Positions 23,601 through 33,668 of a DNA stretch of 64,000 nucleotides are shown one piece after another. The translations under genes and the position numbers were made by a program. The notes beneath the pieces were generated by a model. The model searched no databases. It had not been told where the DNA came from and saw only the letters and a list, made by a program, of their open reading frames with translations. The stretch's first letter is position 1. Every line of letters begins with the position of its first letter. Source of the DNA: Saprolegnia diclina VS20 (taxonomy: Eukaryota > Oomycota > Saprolegniomycetes > Saprolegniales > Saprolegniaceae); contig NW_008246071.1 in NCBI RefSeq assembly GCF_000281045.1, positions 122,702 to 186,701 of the forward strand, given 5' to 3'.

Positions 23601-24576
23601 TGGGCTGCAAGAGCTCGGACCTCAAGGCGTTTGTCTCGACGGTCGTGCCCGTGCTGCACTCGCACTGCGAAACCGAGGAGGAAGGTGTCCGCAACATGGT
23701 CGCCGAGTGCCTCGGCAAACTTGCGCTCGTGGAGCCGCACACGATCTTGCCGTCGGTCACGGCCATGTGCGCACCTTCGGTGCCCGTCAAGACCCGCTGG
23801 ACTGCGGTCACGTGCTTGCGCTTTTGCATGGCGTGCGGTCCCAACGGTGCCCCGATTCGCGAACTTACGGTGAGCCCGTTCGTCGCGGCGCTCAAGGACG
23901 AAGACATGGGCGTGCGTCGCGCGGCACTCATTACGCTCAACGCTGCGGCTCACCACCAGCCTGCTTTCCTCAAGGACCATGTGCGCGGCGAGATCTTGCC
24001 CGTGTTGTACGACACGATGCGCATCAAGCTCGAGCGTACCGTTGACTTGGGCCCGTTCAAGCACAAGGTACGTCGTCGTCGTTTGCCAAATGTGCGCCTC
24101 GTAGCTCACATGGTATATGCACGTAGGTTGACGACGGGCTTGTGCTGCGCAAGGGCGCGTACGCGTGCATTGACACGCTCCTTGACACGTTGCCGCGCGA
24201 AGTGGACGCGATTGCGTTTGTCGAGTACTTGAAGCTCGGCTTGGAAGACCACGACGACGTCCAGATGCTGAGCCACCAGATTCTGATCAAGCTCTGCAAC
24301 GTGGAGCCCGGTGTCGTCTTGAGCGCGCTTGATATGCTTAGCGTGGCCCTCGATAAGACGACGAACCGCCGTCCGAAGGACACGCAAGTGGGCTCGGAGG
24401 TCGACCGTGTGAACGACGTGATTCGCAGCGCCTTGCGTGCGGTGGACGCCGTGAGCTGCGTCCGCGAAAGCGACTCGAACCCCAAGTGGAAGACGTTGAT
24501 GGACAAGATCAAGAAGACGGACAACCTCTCGACGATGCTCGAAGGCATCAAGCTGGAGCGCGGCGCCGACGCCTAA
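20619..24576 (+). CDS. CAND1: Cullin-associated NEDD8-dissociated protein 1 (CAND1)
   Basis: CAND1 binds unneddylated cullin-RBX1 and exchanges substrate receptors of SCF-type ligases. Exons are 20619-20657, 20749-20846, 20893-20961, 21008-22623, 22671-24067 and 24127-24576, giving about 1222 residues, close to the 1230 of the human protein. It is made of HEAT repeats throughout. Diagnostic blocks are FTALLEK at the start, RDIYSIGLKT, the acidic loop near 21745-21830 followed by DDDDASWKVRRAALR, KAYDIDQEIKDGAIASMG, EVKHAAAFALGSICVGN, EEEGVRNMVAECLGKLAL and GPFKHKVDDGL across the last splice. The first intron (91 nt) is longer than the others. Confidence 0.95.
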
Positions 24577-24671
24577 GCTGTTGTCTCTTTGTCCTGCCAC
24601 CGTTGTTGCATCGTCATCAATACATGGATTATATGCTACGCGAGTGTCGGCGACTAGAGCAAATGCATGCA

Positions 24672-24881
24672 TTACGCTTGCGGCGGCGCAAAACGCGGGC
24701 GGGCAACGGGAGCCTCGGTGGCGCGGGGCAGCAATGGGCCCAGCCGCTGGTCGATGTCTTCGCTCCGCAAGCGCTTCTCGCGGTTCAAGCGCTGCGTCTC
24801 GTGGCGGTCGACGTGCTGGAGCCACGTCTCTTCGCGCTCAAAGACCTTTTGGCACACGAGGCAGCGGTGCCATCCCTTCAT
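24672..24881 (-). CDS. Small C2H2 zinc-finger protein
   Basis: A 69-codon ORF starting MKGWHRCLVCQKVF has one classical finger, C-x2-C-x12-H-x3-H (CLVC to HVDRH), then a charged helix. It begins just after TCACAG, so it could also be the last exon of a gene whose earlier exon lies in 24882-25000. It sits between the convergent CAND1 and GMP synthetase 3' ends. Partner and function unknown. Confidence 0.45.
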   Translation of the reverse strand: MKGWHRCLVCQKVFEREETWLQHVDRHETQRLNREKRLRSEDIDQRLGPLLPRATEAPVARPRFAPPQA

Positions 24882-25036
24882 CCTGTGAGATCTTTCGGCT
24901 GTGCGGCCTCAAACTCAAAAATAGAAATAAATGGGCAGCATGCATGAATGGAAATTGAGTTTTGAGGTTTATAGGATACAATAGGTCAAAGAATCAATCA
25001 TGCTGAAGATAACGATCGTGTCTAAGGTAAGAGGAT

Positions 25037-26681
25037 TTATTCCCACTCGATCGTGGCCGGCGGCTTGGACGAGATGTCGTAGACGACGCGGTTGACGCCA
25101 CGCACTTCGTTGATGATGCGGCTCGACATGATGGCGAGGAGGTCGTGGGGCATGTGGTACCAGTCGGCCGTCATAAAGTCCGACGTGCTCACGGCGCGGA
25201 TCGCAATGACCTTTTCGTACGTGCGGCCATCGCCCATGACGCCGACCGACTTGACGGGAAGGAGGACGCAGAACGCCTGGCCCGTCGAGCGGTAGTGGCC
25301 GTGCTTGCGGAGCTCTTCGAGGAAGATGGCATCGGCCTGGCGCACAATATCGAGACCTTCCTTGGTCACTTCGCCGAGGACGCGGATGGCGAGGCCCGGA
25401 CCCGGGAACGGGTGGCGCCACACGCTCTCTTCCTCAATGCCGAGGACCATACCGAGCTCGCGGACTTCGTCCTTGAAGAGCTCGCGGAGCGGCTCAATGA
25501 GCTTGAGGTGCATCGTGTCCGGAAGACCGCCGACGTTGTGGTGCGTCTTGATGGTCGCTGACGGGCCCTTGTACGAGATTGACTCGATCACATCCGGGTA
25601 GAGCGTGCCCTGGAGGAGGTAGTCCACCGGGTGGTTGATGCGCGCGGCTTCTTCCTGGAAGAGGTCGATGAAGAGGTTGCCGATGCGCTTGCGCTTCGTC
25701 TCAGGCTCGTCGATGCCCTTGAGCGCGGCGAGGAAGCGGTCCTCGGCGTTGATGCAGTGCAAGTTGATGCCCAAGTGGCGCTGGAGGCGGTCCACGACCT
25801 CTTCAGCCTCGCCGAGGCGAAGGAGACCGTTGTCAATGAGAACGGCGTGGAAGCGGTCGCCAATCGCGCGGTGCAACAAGGCAGCCGCGACAGACGAGTC
25901 GACGCCACCGCTGACGGCACCGATGACGTGGCCGTGGGGGCCGACCTTTTCACGGACCTCCTGGATGAAGACTTCGGCGATGTTGCGCATGTCCCAGTCC
26001 GTGGGCGACTTGCAGATGTCGACGACGAAGTTGCTGAGGAGCTTCTTGCCGAGCGGCGAGTGCGTGACCTCAGGGTGGAACTGGATGCCAAAGTACTTCT
26101 TCTCGATGTTGGCGATCGCAGCGTGCTCCGAGTTGGCCGTGTACGCAACGTCAACAAAGCCGATCGGGGTCTTGGTGAGCTTGTCGCCGTGCGACATCCA
26201 CACCTGGAAGTCTTCCTCCGTGAGGCCGTTCAAGAAGCCGAGCGAGTTGTTGGCGGCCTCCTTGTGCGTCTTGACCATGGCCTTGCCGTACTCGCGGCGG
26301 ACACCGCGCGAGACTTCGCCGCCGAACGTGTACGCGAGTTCCTGCATGCCGTAGCAGATGCCGAGCACGGGGAGCTTGAGCTCCTCAATGAACTTCCACA
26401 CTTCGGGGCGGACGTGCGGCGCACCCTCTTCGTAGACCGAGTTGGGGCCGCCCGAGAGGATGATACCCGTGAGCTCGTGCTTGCGGAGCTCTTCGACCGT
26501 CACGAGGCACGAGTAGAGCTCGCAAAAGACGTGCAGTTCTACAAAATGAGATCTTAGCCATCGGACGATGACGTGATCGATGCGTACCGCGCACGCGACG
26601 AGCAATCAAGTGGCTGTACTGGGACCCAAAGTCCAAGATCGCAACCTGCGGGCGGTTCGTCACGGGGGTCACTTCGGACAT
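25037..26681 (-). CDS. guaA: GMP synthetase (glutamine-hydrolysing)
   Basis: It converts XMP to GMP using glutamine and ATP, the last step of guanylate synthesis. Exons (minus) are 26681-26588 and 26538-25037 with a 49-nt intron, giving about 531 residues. The class I amidotransferase domain shows DFGSQYSHLIARRVRE across the splice, the nucleophile in LPVLGICYGMQ and the His-Glu pair in IQFHPEVTHS. The ATP pyrophosphatase domain has the PP-loop GAVSGGVDSSVAAALL, and the C-terminal dimerisation domain ends KPPATIEWE, as in bacterial GuaA. Presumably cytosolic. Confidence 0.96.
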
Positions 26682-27289
26682 TTTTGAGTTGGCAAATTGA
26701 AAAATGCAAGTTGGATCTGTGAAACTTCCACCGTCGATGTGGTGGCCACCAAATCGGTCGCCAGGCTCCGATTGGCTGTGATCGCACCAATCGTGTGCCA
26801 GGATCACGCAACATCCGGATATTTCGTCCATAACCGGACAAACCGCGCCACGCCAGGCCATGAAACTTCGACCACGAGCTTCGGGGCGCCATGATGCGCC
26901 GGCCTTGTATCCAGATGGATGGCCATCCTCGTGAGCCGATAAATTTAGCACTGGCAACGACTTCCTTCAATGTCCACGGAAGTACTGATCTGCGCCCACG
27001 TCTTTATCTCGAGCCTGTCGCCCGCAGGAGCCCTCTCTTCTTGGCGCAGAAGACGACGCGCAAGAGCGTCCAAAAGTGTCAACGTGATCATTTGCGATTT
27101 CGCAGCGTTCGGCGTCCCCAGGTTGGGAAAGGTGGGACTGGCGTTACAGATTCTTCCGGATGGAAACCGGATCGAGAGACAGCGCAAAGTGCCGGATAGG
27201 TTGCCGGATACGTTTACCGGATGACATCGTATCCGGAAAGCGATGGGTGCGTTTTTCGTAGGTCCCCGAGCCGAGTATTTTTGCCGCGG
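26682..27289. promoter_or_regulatory. Divergent promoter region with a cluster of CCGGA motifs
   Basis: 608 bp between the starts of GMP synthetase and the zinc-ribbon gene; no gene seen. An ATCCGGATAT palindrome lies at 26813-26822. Six CCGGA copies occur between 27155 and 27237 (at about 27155, 27167, 27192, 27204, 27217, 27230), ending about 50 bp before the plus-strand start codon. Antisense ORFs across it lack codon bias. Confidence 0.5.
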
Positions 27290-28819
27290 ATGGACTTTGT
27301 GGACGCAAACGCGGCCGACTTCTTCGCGTCGCTCAATTCGTTCGCCGAGCCCGAGCCGGCGCCGCCGGCGAAGAAGCAGAAGATGGCGCCGTCGTATGCT
27401 GCCCAGCCCAAGGTAGTGGCGACCACGCGGCAGACGGACCCGAAGGAGCTGGCGCTGCCAATGGAAGACCGCATCACGAACCTCCTCGTGCCCGACATGA
27501 AGGTCAGCGACATCATCCAGCTCATCAAGAAGATGAAGCAAGCGGGCAAGAGCGACGCCGACGAATTCTCGGAGCTCGATGCCGAGCTCAACGCGGCGCC
27601 GCGCTTCGTCTGCGACGCATGCGGAAATGCGGAGCAAAACAACTTTATCACAGACTATGCGCGCGGCGACACCATCTGCACGGGTCCCGATGGCCGGGGC
27701 TGCGGCAACGTCGTCCAGGACCACATTGTGCACGAAGGCAGTGCCTACCGTAAGTTTGAAGGCGAAGAAGACAAGTCGCACCACGGCCCCGCTCCCAACA
27801 AGCTCTTCTCGACGGGCCACAACCTGCGCACGATGATCTCGCAAGTCTGTGCACCCTCTTGGCCGCGCACAAGCTCACGGTGTCTCTTGCGATTGTGTCT
27901 CTAGGACGGCGAGCAGTCGGCCAACTTGCGCCGCGCCGCCGAATTCGTCGAGATGAATCTCAGTCAAATGGGCAAGGACGAGCGGCGAACACGTATCGGG
28001 TACAAGGACCAGGTTTGACAGCGTCGCGCCTCGATCACCATCCAGTATTCTCTGTGTACTTAGATGAAGCAAAAGGCGTGCCGGCTCATCGACCACACGG
28101 GCGCCAACCTCGACCTGCACGAAATTGTGTGCAATCGCGCCAAGAAGATGTTTGCCGAGTTTCGCGACCTGCGCGAACACGTGCACCAGTTCGAGGCCGT
28201 CGTCGCCGGCTGCATCATTGACGCGTACCTCACCACGGGCAAGGAGATGTACACGGCGCAGGCTGCTGTCAAAATTGGGGCCAAGAAGCAAGGCGGCATT
28301 GCGCAGCTGCAGCTGCCGGCGCATAAGGCCGTCGATGACAAGAAGCTGCATCCGTTCAGCTGCGCCAAGTGCGGGCTCATCTTCAACGCGAAGCGTGGCA
28401 TGCAGTTCCACTCGTGCGGCGACGACGACGCGGACAAGAAGACGAACGTGCCGACAACACTGGACCTGAAGCCGCTCGACGTGCCGGATGAGCTGTTGCC
28501 GATCCGCGAGATCAAGGACAACAAGGAGTGGTTCCGCTGCCCGCTCTGCCAGCGCATGTACACCAAGCTCGAGACGGCGAACGAACATATGCAGCGCCAC
28601 AAGAAGCAGAGCGAGAAGCGCAAGGTGCACATCGAGACGAGCAACATGGACACGACGCGCCTCTCCAAGACGAGCACGCTCGCCAGCGCCAACCCGTCCG
28701 TGCAGGTCAACACGCACGAAAGCGTCCTCTTCCGCGGCAGCGGGCGCCGGCCGTGGCTCAAGCACATACAGGAGGAGTACGAGAAGCGAACCAAGGACGA
28801 GGAAGAGATGAAGGGCTAA
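27290..28819 (+). CDS. TFIIB-type zinc-ribbon protein with C2H2-like fingers
   Basis: Exons are 27290-27844, 27905-28012 and 28064-28819, giving about 472 residues; an in-frame ATG at 27221 could extend the N-terminus. After an acidic/basic N-terminus (with KKQK), residues near 105-160 form a zinc ribbon (CDACGNAEQNN, then CTGPDGRGCGNVV, then HEGSAYRKFEGEED), resembling the promoter-opening segment of TFIIB/BRF factors. The middle (RIGYKDQMKQKACRLIDHTG onward) is helical and could be a degenerate cyclin fold. The C-terminal third has a CAKCGLIFNAKRGMQFHSCG knuckle and a finger CPLCQRMYTKLETANEHMQRH. A transcription role is likely; the exact family is not certain. Confidence 0.7.
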
Positions 28820-28902
28820 TGTGTCGATACCGCTAACAGACAGCTCTCTTCTAGCGATGGCGTGTATGCGTCCATGTCGCGTTAATACACTACTAGTACT
28901 AC

Positions 28903-30131
28903 TATTGTGAATTTCAGCCGGTTTGGCTATTCGAGGCACCAAAACCTCGTTTTATTAAGCTAAATCGAGGTCGGACCTGGATTAGAGCGGAGCCCAGCCT
29001 CGATTTATTTTTTAAACGAGCCGCGAAATATTTTTAATAAAATGCATCACTTGCAACACATGGTGGAATTAGGATCGTAAGTCCTGGTTTTACGACTCTA
29101 GCGCGGAAGTTGCTTCAAGCGACCTCGTATTGGACCCTGCAGCTGGGTCCAAAACGAGGTCGCCATAAGCAACCTGATAAGCAACTTCCGCGCTAGAGTC
29201 GTAAAACCGACCCGGTCGCCATACAAACTTTAATACAAATGGATTGGGCCGCTTCAGTTTCTCACAAGCCGATTTGCCATGGTGCACACACAGCCTATAC
29301 CCTCCAACTTGACCCGCAAGGTCCTAGCGAGCTCGCGAGAGTTCCGCTAACGAGGTCCAAATGCACTAACTGCGTTCGAGCCGTTCTACTCGAGCCCGAC
29401 CCAACTTGTATTCATCCACGAGACCTCGAAGCAGACGCGATGCGCTTCGACGCCATGTATGGCCCGGACACAGGACGCCTCTACGTCGAGCTTTCCGTTC
29501 TCTCGTGGACAGCGCGTGTCAGTCCTCGCCGCCATGAGCTGCGAAGCCTTTGCGGATAAGAGCTCATCGGAGACACGCATAACTGAGCCAATTCAACAAC
29601 ACCATGATGACCAAGATCACTCCTCCGTTCTTGAACCCGTGGCTGAGGCCTCGCTCTATCTCAATCCTTGACAACGCGCTCATCCACATATACAACAAGC
29701 TTAAAGGCGCAGCGCATGTAGAGGGAGCTACTGGTAGTAAGAACGACGATAGTGCAGGGCGCGTCCATCGCGAGCGCCATCATGCATGCCATCTTGATGG
29801 CTCTCACTGGCTCGAACTGGTCAAGCTCAAGCCTCGATTTACTCTCGCTATAAAACTACATATTTTTATATGCTGCATTTCCCAATAAGCCTGTTATACG
29901 TATTGGTCTAAATATAAATAAGATGATTTGGCTTTTAATTTTTGAATACACGCTTTTGATTGGCTTGTTTTATCAGGAGGAGTCCGATTTACGAGGCCAA
30001 GCTCCCAAAAGTATTTTTATTGCACCGTGCAGCTCATCCTCGATCTATCCGCCGCCTGCCTCGATTTAAAAATAAAACGAGCTCGATTAAGCGCCCTTAA
30101 TCGAGGGGCATTCCGACTGAAACTTACAATA
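28903..30131. mobile_element. Putative non-autonomous DNA element with degenerate terminal inverted repeats
   Basis: The left end reads TATTGTGAATTTCAGCCGG; the inverse of the right end reads TATTGTAAGTTTCAGTCGG. Similarity continues inward with CTCGTTTTATT and TAAATCGAGG for about 80 bp. Both ends are flanked by CTAC (28899-28902 and 30132-30135), a possible 4-bp target duplication. CCTCGATTTA-like subterminal repeats occur at 28961-28970 (inverted), 28998-29007, 29832-29841, 30048-30057 and 30059-30068. The interior is AT-richer than the genes and has no recognisable transposase; its short ORFs lack domains. Superfamily not assignable by eye. Confidence 0.6.
29086..29208. repeat. Nested foldback: 30-bp perfect inverted repeat
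   Basis: 29086-29115 and 29179-29208 are exact inverse complements over 30 bp (GGTTTTACGACTCTAGCGCG and so on). Inside, GCGACCTCGT pairs with ACGAGGTCGC and TTGGACCC with GGGTCCAA around a TGCAGC loop, so almost the whole 123 bp can form one hairpin. It lies inside the larger inverted-repeat element. Confidence 0.85.
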
Positions 30132-30147
30132 CTACTCTACTCTAGTC

Positions 30148-30688
30148 CTACGACGATGGCGTACTGGGCGGTTCATCATCGTCGACGAGGATCTTGGCGC
30201 CCGACCCGAGGATGTCGGCCTCGGTGAGCTCGAGGATGTCGTCGCCCGTCACGATCTTGGCTTGGCTGCCCTTTGCCTTCAGAACGCCCTCGACGTCGTA
30301 CGAGTCGTCTTCGAACCACCCCAAGCGATCCGCGATCAAGTGGAGGTTCTCGCACTTGGGGCAGCGCACGAGCACGACGCCGTTGTAGTACGCTTGCTTG
30401 CTGATGGTCTTGGCCGCGCGCGTATCGCACACTAAATGAGGTATGAGTGCAAGGCATCGCAACACGAGGAGGCGTACCCGTGCACGTGTAGAGCATGACA
30501 AACTTGTCGCCTTCCGACTCCATGCCCGGCGCGCTCAAGATGCTGCTCATCTTGGGCCCGTCGCTGGGCGGCGTCATGGAGCTGCACGCGCGGTGGAGCA
30601 TGGTCGGGACGCACGTCGGCCGCACGCAGCGCGGGGCCAAGCGGGCGGACGCGCGGAGAGCCGTCGAGCAGAGGACGCGGCGCAGCAT
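30148..30688 (-). CDS. DNLZ: DNL-type zinc-finger protein (Zim17/HEP1/DNLZ), mitochondrial
   Basis: Zim17/HEP keeps mitochondrial Hsp70 soluble. Exons (minus) are 30688-30478 and 30431-30148 with a 46-nt intron, giving about 164 residues. The N-terminus is an Arg/Ser/Ala-rich presequence (MLRRVLCSTALRASARLAPR) typical of matrix targeting. The zinc domain has YTCTVCDTRAAKTISKQAYY, then VVLVRCPKCENLHLIADRLGWF, giving two CxxC pairs and the DNL-like signature (ADRLGWF). The C-terminus is acidic. A TATCCGGATA palindrome lies at 30754-30763, about 66 bp before the start codon. Confidence 0.92.
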
Positions 30689-30932
30689 GCTGGCAGTGCT
30701 TCGAATTGCAATGATTTCGGTTGGTCAAAGTACGCATCCGCATACTGCGATGGTATCCGGATACTCTCGAATGATCCATCCCTCGTGGCAGCGCAGGAGG
30801 ACGCGGCCGCTGCCGTGGCCAAGTCCTTTGGCTTTGGCTGCAACAGAAGAATGCGATGGCAGCTCGCACGGTGGTATTACTGTGTAGGCGAATTCGGTTC
30901 TCATATCCGGATCAGAGAACAGGAGATCTTGC

Positions 30933-31484
30933 ATGATGGGCTTGACCCAGGATGAGGCGACGCAGGTGCTGCGCTGCGTCTCCCAGCTCCAAGCCGAGTT
31001 GCCGCTGCAAAAGGCCAAGCTCAGGGTACAGTGCAGTGCTATTACTGCATGTATATCGTCGCTGCTCGTAGAGGCTAAAGGACCTGCTCGTGGCGCGGGA
31101 CCCATGGCTCGTCGGGCTTGTCCAAGCCGTGGTCGCGACCCAGTCAAGCCTCTTGCCATGTCGGACAAACCCTTCTCATATCTGAAGCGACGTTCTGATG
31201 ATCACCGTAGATTTGCGCGTCTTCCTTTTGATGCTGCCCGGCGACGCGTCGCGGACTCGGCGCGCCGACGGCTGCGACCCAATGTGCCTGGATCTCCTAC
31301 TGACGCTGGTTGGATGTACCGGTATACTACGAGTATGGGCTCACTTGGCAATGTCGGTTTCTAGTTTCCCATTTCGCCAGACGTGGCAGCCGACGCGCTG
31401 GCTGCGTGCGCGCAGGACGTTGTCCTTGCCATCCTCGACCTCGACGCCGACCATCCTCGTGTCTTCAACGACCAGAGCTGCTAA
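30933..31484 (+). CDS. Small four-exon protein of unknown function
   Basis: Four exons join cleanly: 30933-31025, 31072-31159, 31211-31308 and 31365-31484, with introns of 46, 51 and 56 nt, giving 132 residues. The protein is helical, starting MMGLTQDEATQVLRCVSQLQ, with hydrophobic stretches (WLVGLVQAVVATQ, LRVFLLMLPG) and an acidic end (ILDLDADHPRVF). I do not recognise a family. Support is the consistent phase over three introns, GC-rich third positions, and a TATCCGGAT motif at 30904-30912, 20 bp before the start codon. DNLZ is divergent on the other side. Confidence 0.6.
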
Positions 31485-31665
31485 GATCTTAGTCATGTAT
31501 CGCTCATCCGAAAGAGCCACGTTGCACCACGCGCCGACTCCGTCAAGGCTGCCCGAGCCGCGTGGTGCCTCATGTTATATAACCTTTTGCTCGACGTTTA
31601 GGAAAAGTACCAGCAGGCTCGGATTAAATACAGGACATCTCTACGTAAAGCAATGTACACCGAAG

Positions 31666-32841
31666 TTACAAGACAGCGACGCTCGACTCGCGGTGCGACA
31701 CGATGGCCGCGAGGTTGAAGTCGCTGTCAAAGTCGTTCTCCTTGTCCATGCGCTGCTTGCGCTTGATGACGACGATCGCGATTGCGACGGCGCCGACAGC
31801 CACGGCGCACGCAGCACCGAGCACGATGATCAGCGGCGACGTGCCAGTGGGATCCGCCGAGCTCTGGTTGGACACCTCGACAATCGGCGGCGACGGAGTC
31901 GTGGCGCGCGTGGACGGCACAGGCGTGGCATCGCTCTCAAGCCGGGCTCCCTCGCTCGGCACCGGGATCGTCGTCGTCGTCGGAGCCGTCGTAGCGTTGA
32001 CAGACATCGTGGTGGATGCAGGCGGTGTTGTCGTCGGTGCGTCAGTCGGGGCGGGCGTCGGGGCAAGAGTTGGGGCGGGTGTCGGAGCTGGTGTCGGGGC
32101 AGGCGTCGGAGCCGGCGTCGGGGCAGGCGTCGGAGCTGGTGTCGGCGCAGAGGTGGGAGCTGGGCCAGGGGCGGGACCACCGCCAAACTGGACACTGGTG
32201 GTCGCGCAGCCTTCACCACTCAGATCGACGGTCGCTGAGACGGCGCTGCCGCCGCCCGCGGGCGAGAGGGACACAAGGACGTTGCTGAGGTCGATCTCGG
32301 GGACGCTTTCAACGATAAAGTAGAAGGCTGACGCGACCATCTTGGTGGGGGACCCGTTGATCGAGACGGACCCGACACCAGTCCGTGTGTTGGTCGGCTG
32401 GAGCGCGAGCCAGTGGTTGTTGCTTCCCGCCTTCTTGCAGATCGAGATCGGGTCCGAGATCGGGCACGGCACGAAGGACCACGTCATCTTGAGGCGGCCG
32501 GGCTCGATACCGTTCGTGAGCTTCCGGAAGACCTCGGGCGAGATGTCAATGTCTTCGTCCATGCAGCCGGGGCATTGGTCGACGACGTACAACGTCTCGG
32601 TGGCCGTCGCACCCGCGCACGCACTGTCGCTGCACTTGGCCTGGATGCACATGCCGCAGCCCCGCGTGTTGTCAAAGAACTTAGGGGCAAGCGCCACGTA
32701 GTGGGTCGTTGCCGCGGCCGGGTACTTCATGAAGTTGCAGTTGCCCGTCTTGGGGTCCGAGAGGTGGTAGCCCGTGCCGTCGCCCGTGAAGCCAGCCACG
32801 GTCGCGGCGCCGGCGAGAAGAAAGCCGAAGAAGCGCATCAT
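31666..32841 (-). CDS. Expansin-like double-psi beta-barrel protein with C-terminal membrane anchor
   Basis: Single exon, 391 residues. A signal peptide ([18 protein letters not shown]) is followed by an expansin/RlpA-type double-psi barrel: [19 protein letters not shown], and [20 protein letters not shown], which holds the Asp region used for wall-polymer binding. A second beta-rich domain ([21 protein letters not shown]) resembles the expansin carbohydrate-binding domain. A Pro-Ala-Pro-Thr repeat linker and Ser/Thr-rich stretch lead to one membrane helix ([20 protein letters not shown]) and a short basic tail (KRKQR). Expansins loosen cellulose non-enzymatically; oomycetes have cellulosic walls, so a role in wall remodelling is inferred. 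A membrane anchor is not usual for plant expansins. Confidence 0.82.
   Translation of the reverse strand: MMRFFGFLLAGAATVAGFTGDGTGYHLSDPKTGNCNFMKYPAAATTHYVALAPKFFDNTRGCGMCIQAKCSDSACAGATATETLYVVDQCPGCMDEDIDISPEVFRKLTNGIEPGRLKMTWSFVPCPISDPISICKKAGSNNHWLALQPTNTRTGVGSVSINGSPTKMVASAFYFIVESVPEIDLSNVLVSLSPAGGGSAVSATVDLSGEGCATTSVQFGGGPAPGPAPTSAPTPAPTPAPTPAPTPAPTPAPTPAPTLAPTPAPTDAPTTTPPASTTMSVNATTAPTTTTIPVPSEGARLESDATPVPSTRATTPSPPIVEVSNQSSADPTGTSPLIIVLGAACAVAVGAVAIAIVVIKRKQRMDKENDFDSDFNLAAIVSHRESSVAVL
32038..32160 (-). repeat. 12-bp tandem repeat coding PAPT
   Basis: About ten units of 12 bp, each coding Pro-Ala-Pro-Thr with small changes, form the linker of the expansin-like protein. The alternation of synonymous third bases between units suggests older expansion than simple slippage. 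Confidence 0.8.
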
Positions 32842-33668
32842 GGCGGCAGAAAGGGAAATGGAACGAGCGAGCGAGACCAGTCGCTGAACGACCGAGGCGA
32901 GTGCCAGCGTGTAGCGCAGGCGTTGCTCACACGACGTATCGCAGCAGGTTGAATGTGCGCATCGATGGACAGGCTAAATGCACCCAACGGTTTCGCATGA
33001 TTGCTATCAACCCCACGGTGCAAAACCACGACTGCGACCTCTCGTCGAGTGTGCCTGATTAGCTACATTGTATGTATTCCAGAGCCACGAGCCAGAGCCA
33101 CGGCTACCAAATACCTCCTTCCTCGTCGAGTGCTTGGTTGGCGCAACCCGAAGGCTACCACAGAACACTCTGGATCGCGATCGGACTGCATCTCGGGACA
33201 GTCTCCTTCGTGTCAGACCAATGCAAGTAGCTTCCTCTGGAGCGCTGACATCTCTGCGGGCGTTATGGGATCTGCCGCTGTCTCGAGCCGGGGATATCTC
33301 GACCTGGTCCCTTGTTCCATGCGATCATCTTGGCCATAAAAATAGGCACCCAACGACGGGAGCGACACACGACCCACGCATCCGCGCCGCGTCCTTTGCG
33401 CGGCGACGCGAGCGCGGTGTCTAAGGCGCCATGCGACGGCTGAGATACTCTTTCGACAACTACGTGGCAACGCTACGGCTTCGAGTAGCAAACACAGCAC
33501 GCAGCGCAATAGAGTGGCGTGTGATTAGCCACTCGGCGCGCGATTCCGACGTGCGGGGTGGAAAGATGATCGGCCGAGCGGTATACAAAATCCAAGACAC
33601 CGCGCGTCATTGATACCACCAGCATATCCGGATCCGGTTGGGTTTCGGCCTGTCGACACGCGCCAGCG
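32842..33668. other. Divergent intergenic region
   Basis: 827 bp between the expansin-like and PDZ-PH genes. No gene is supported. A TATCCGGATCCGG motif at 33625-33637 sits about 31 bp before the PDZ-PH start codon. Confidence 0.4.

Noticed and set aside
22382-24109. 575-codon minus-strand open frame, and a similar one at 20910-22571
   Set aside because: Both are shadows of CAND1, with Arg/Val/Leu-rich composition and no domain.
26945-27844. 299-codon minus-strand ORF across the divergent promoter
   Set aside because: It is mostly antisense to the zinc-ribbon exon and runs through the CCGGA cluster; no domain.
29239-29559. 106-codon ORF inside the TIR element as a transposase
   Set aside because: Too short and without DDE, HTH or zinc-binding motifs.
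32038-32160. CRISPR-like array
   Set aside because: It is a 12-bp coding repeat without spacers, in a eukaryotic gene.
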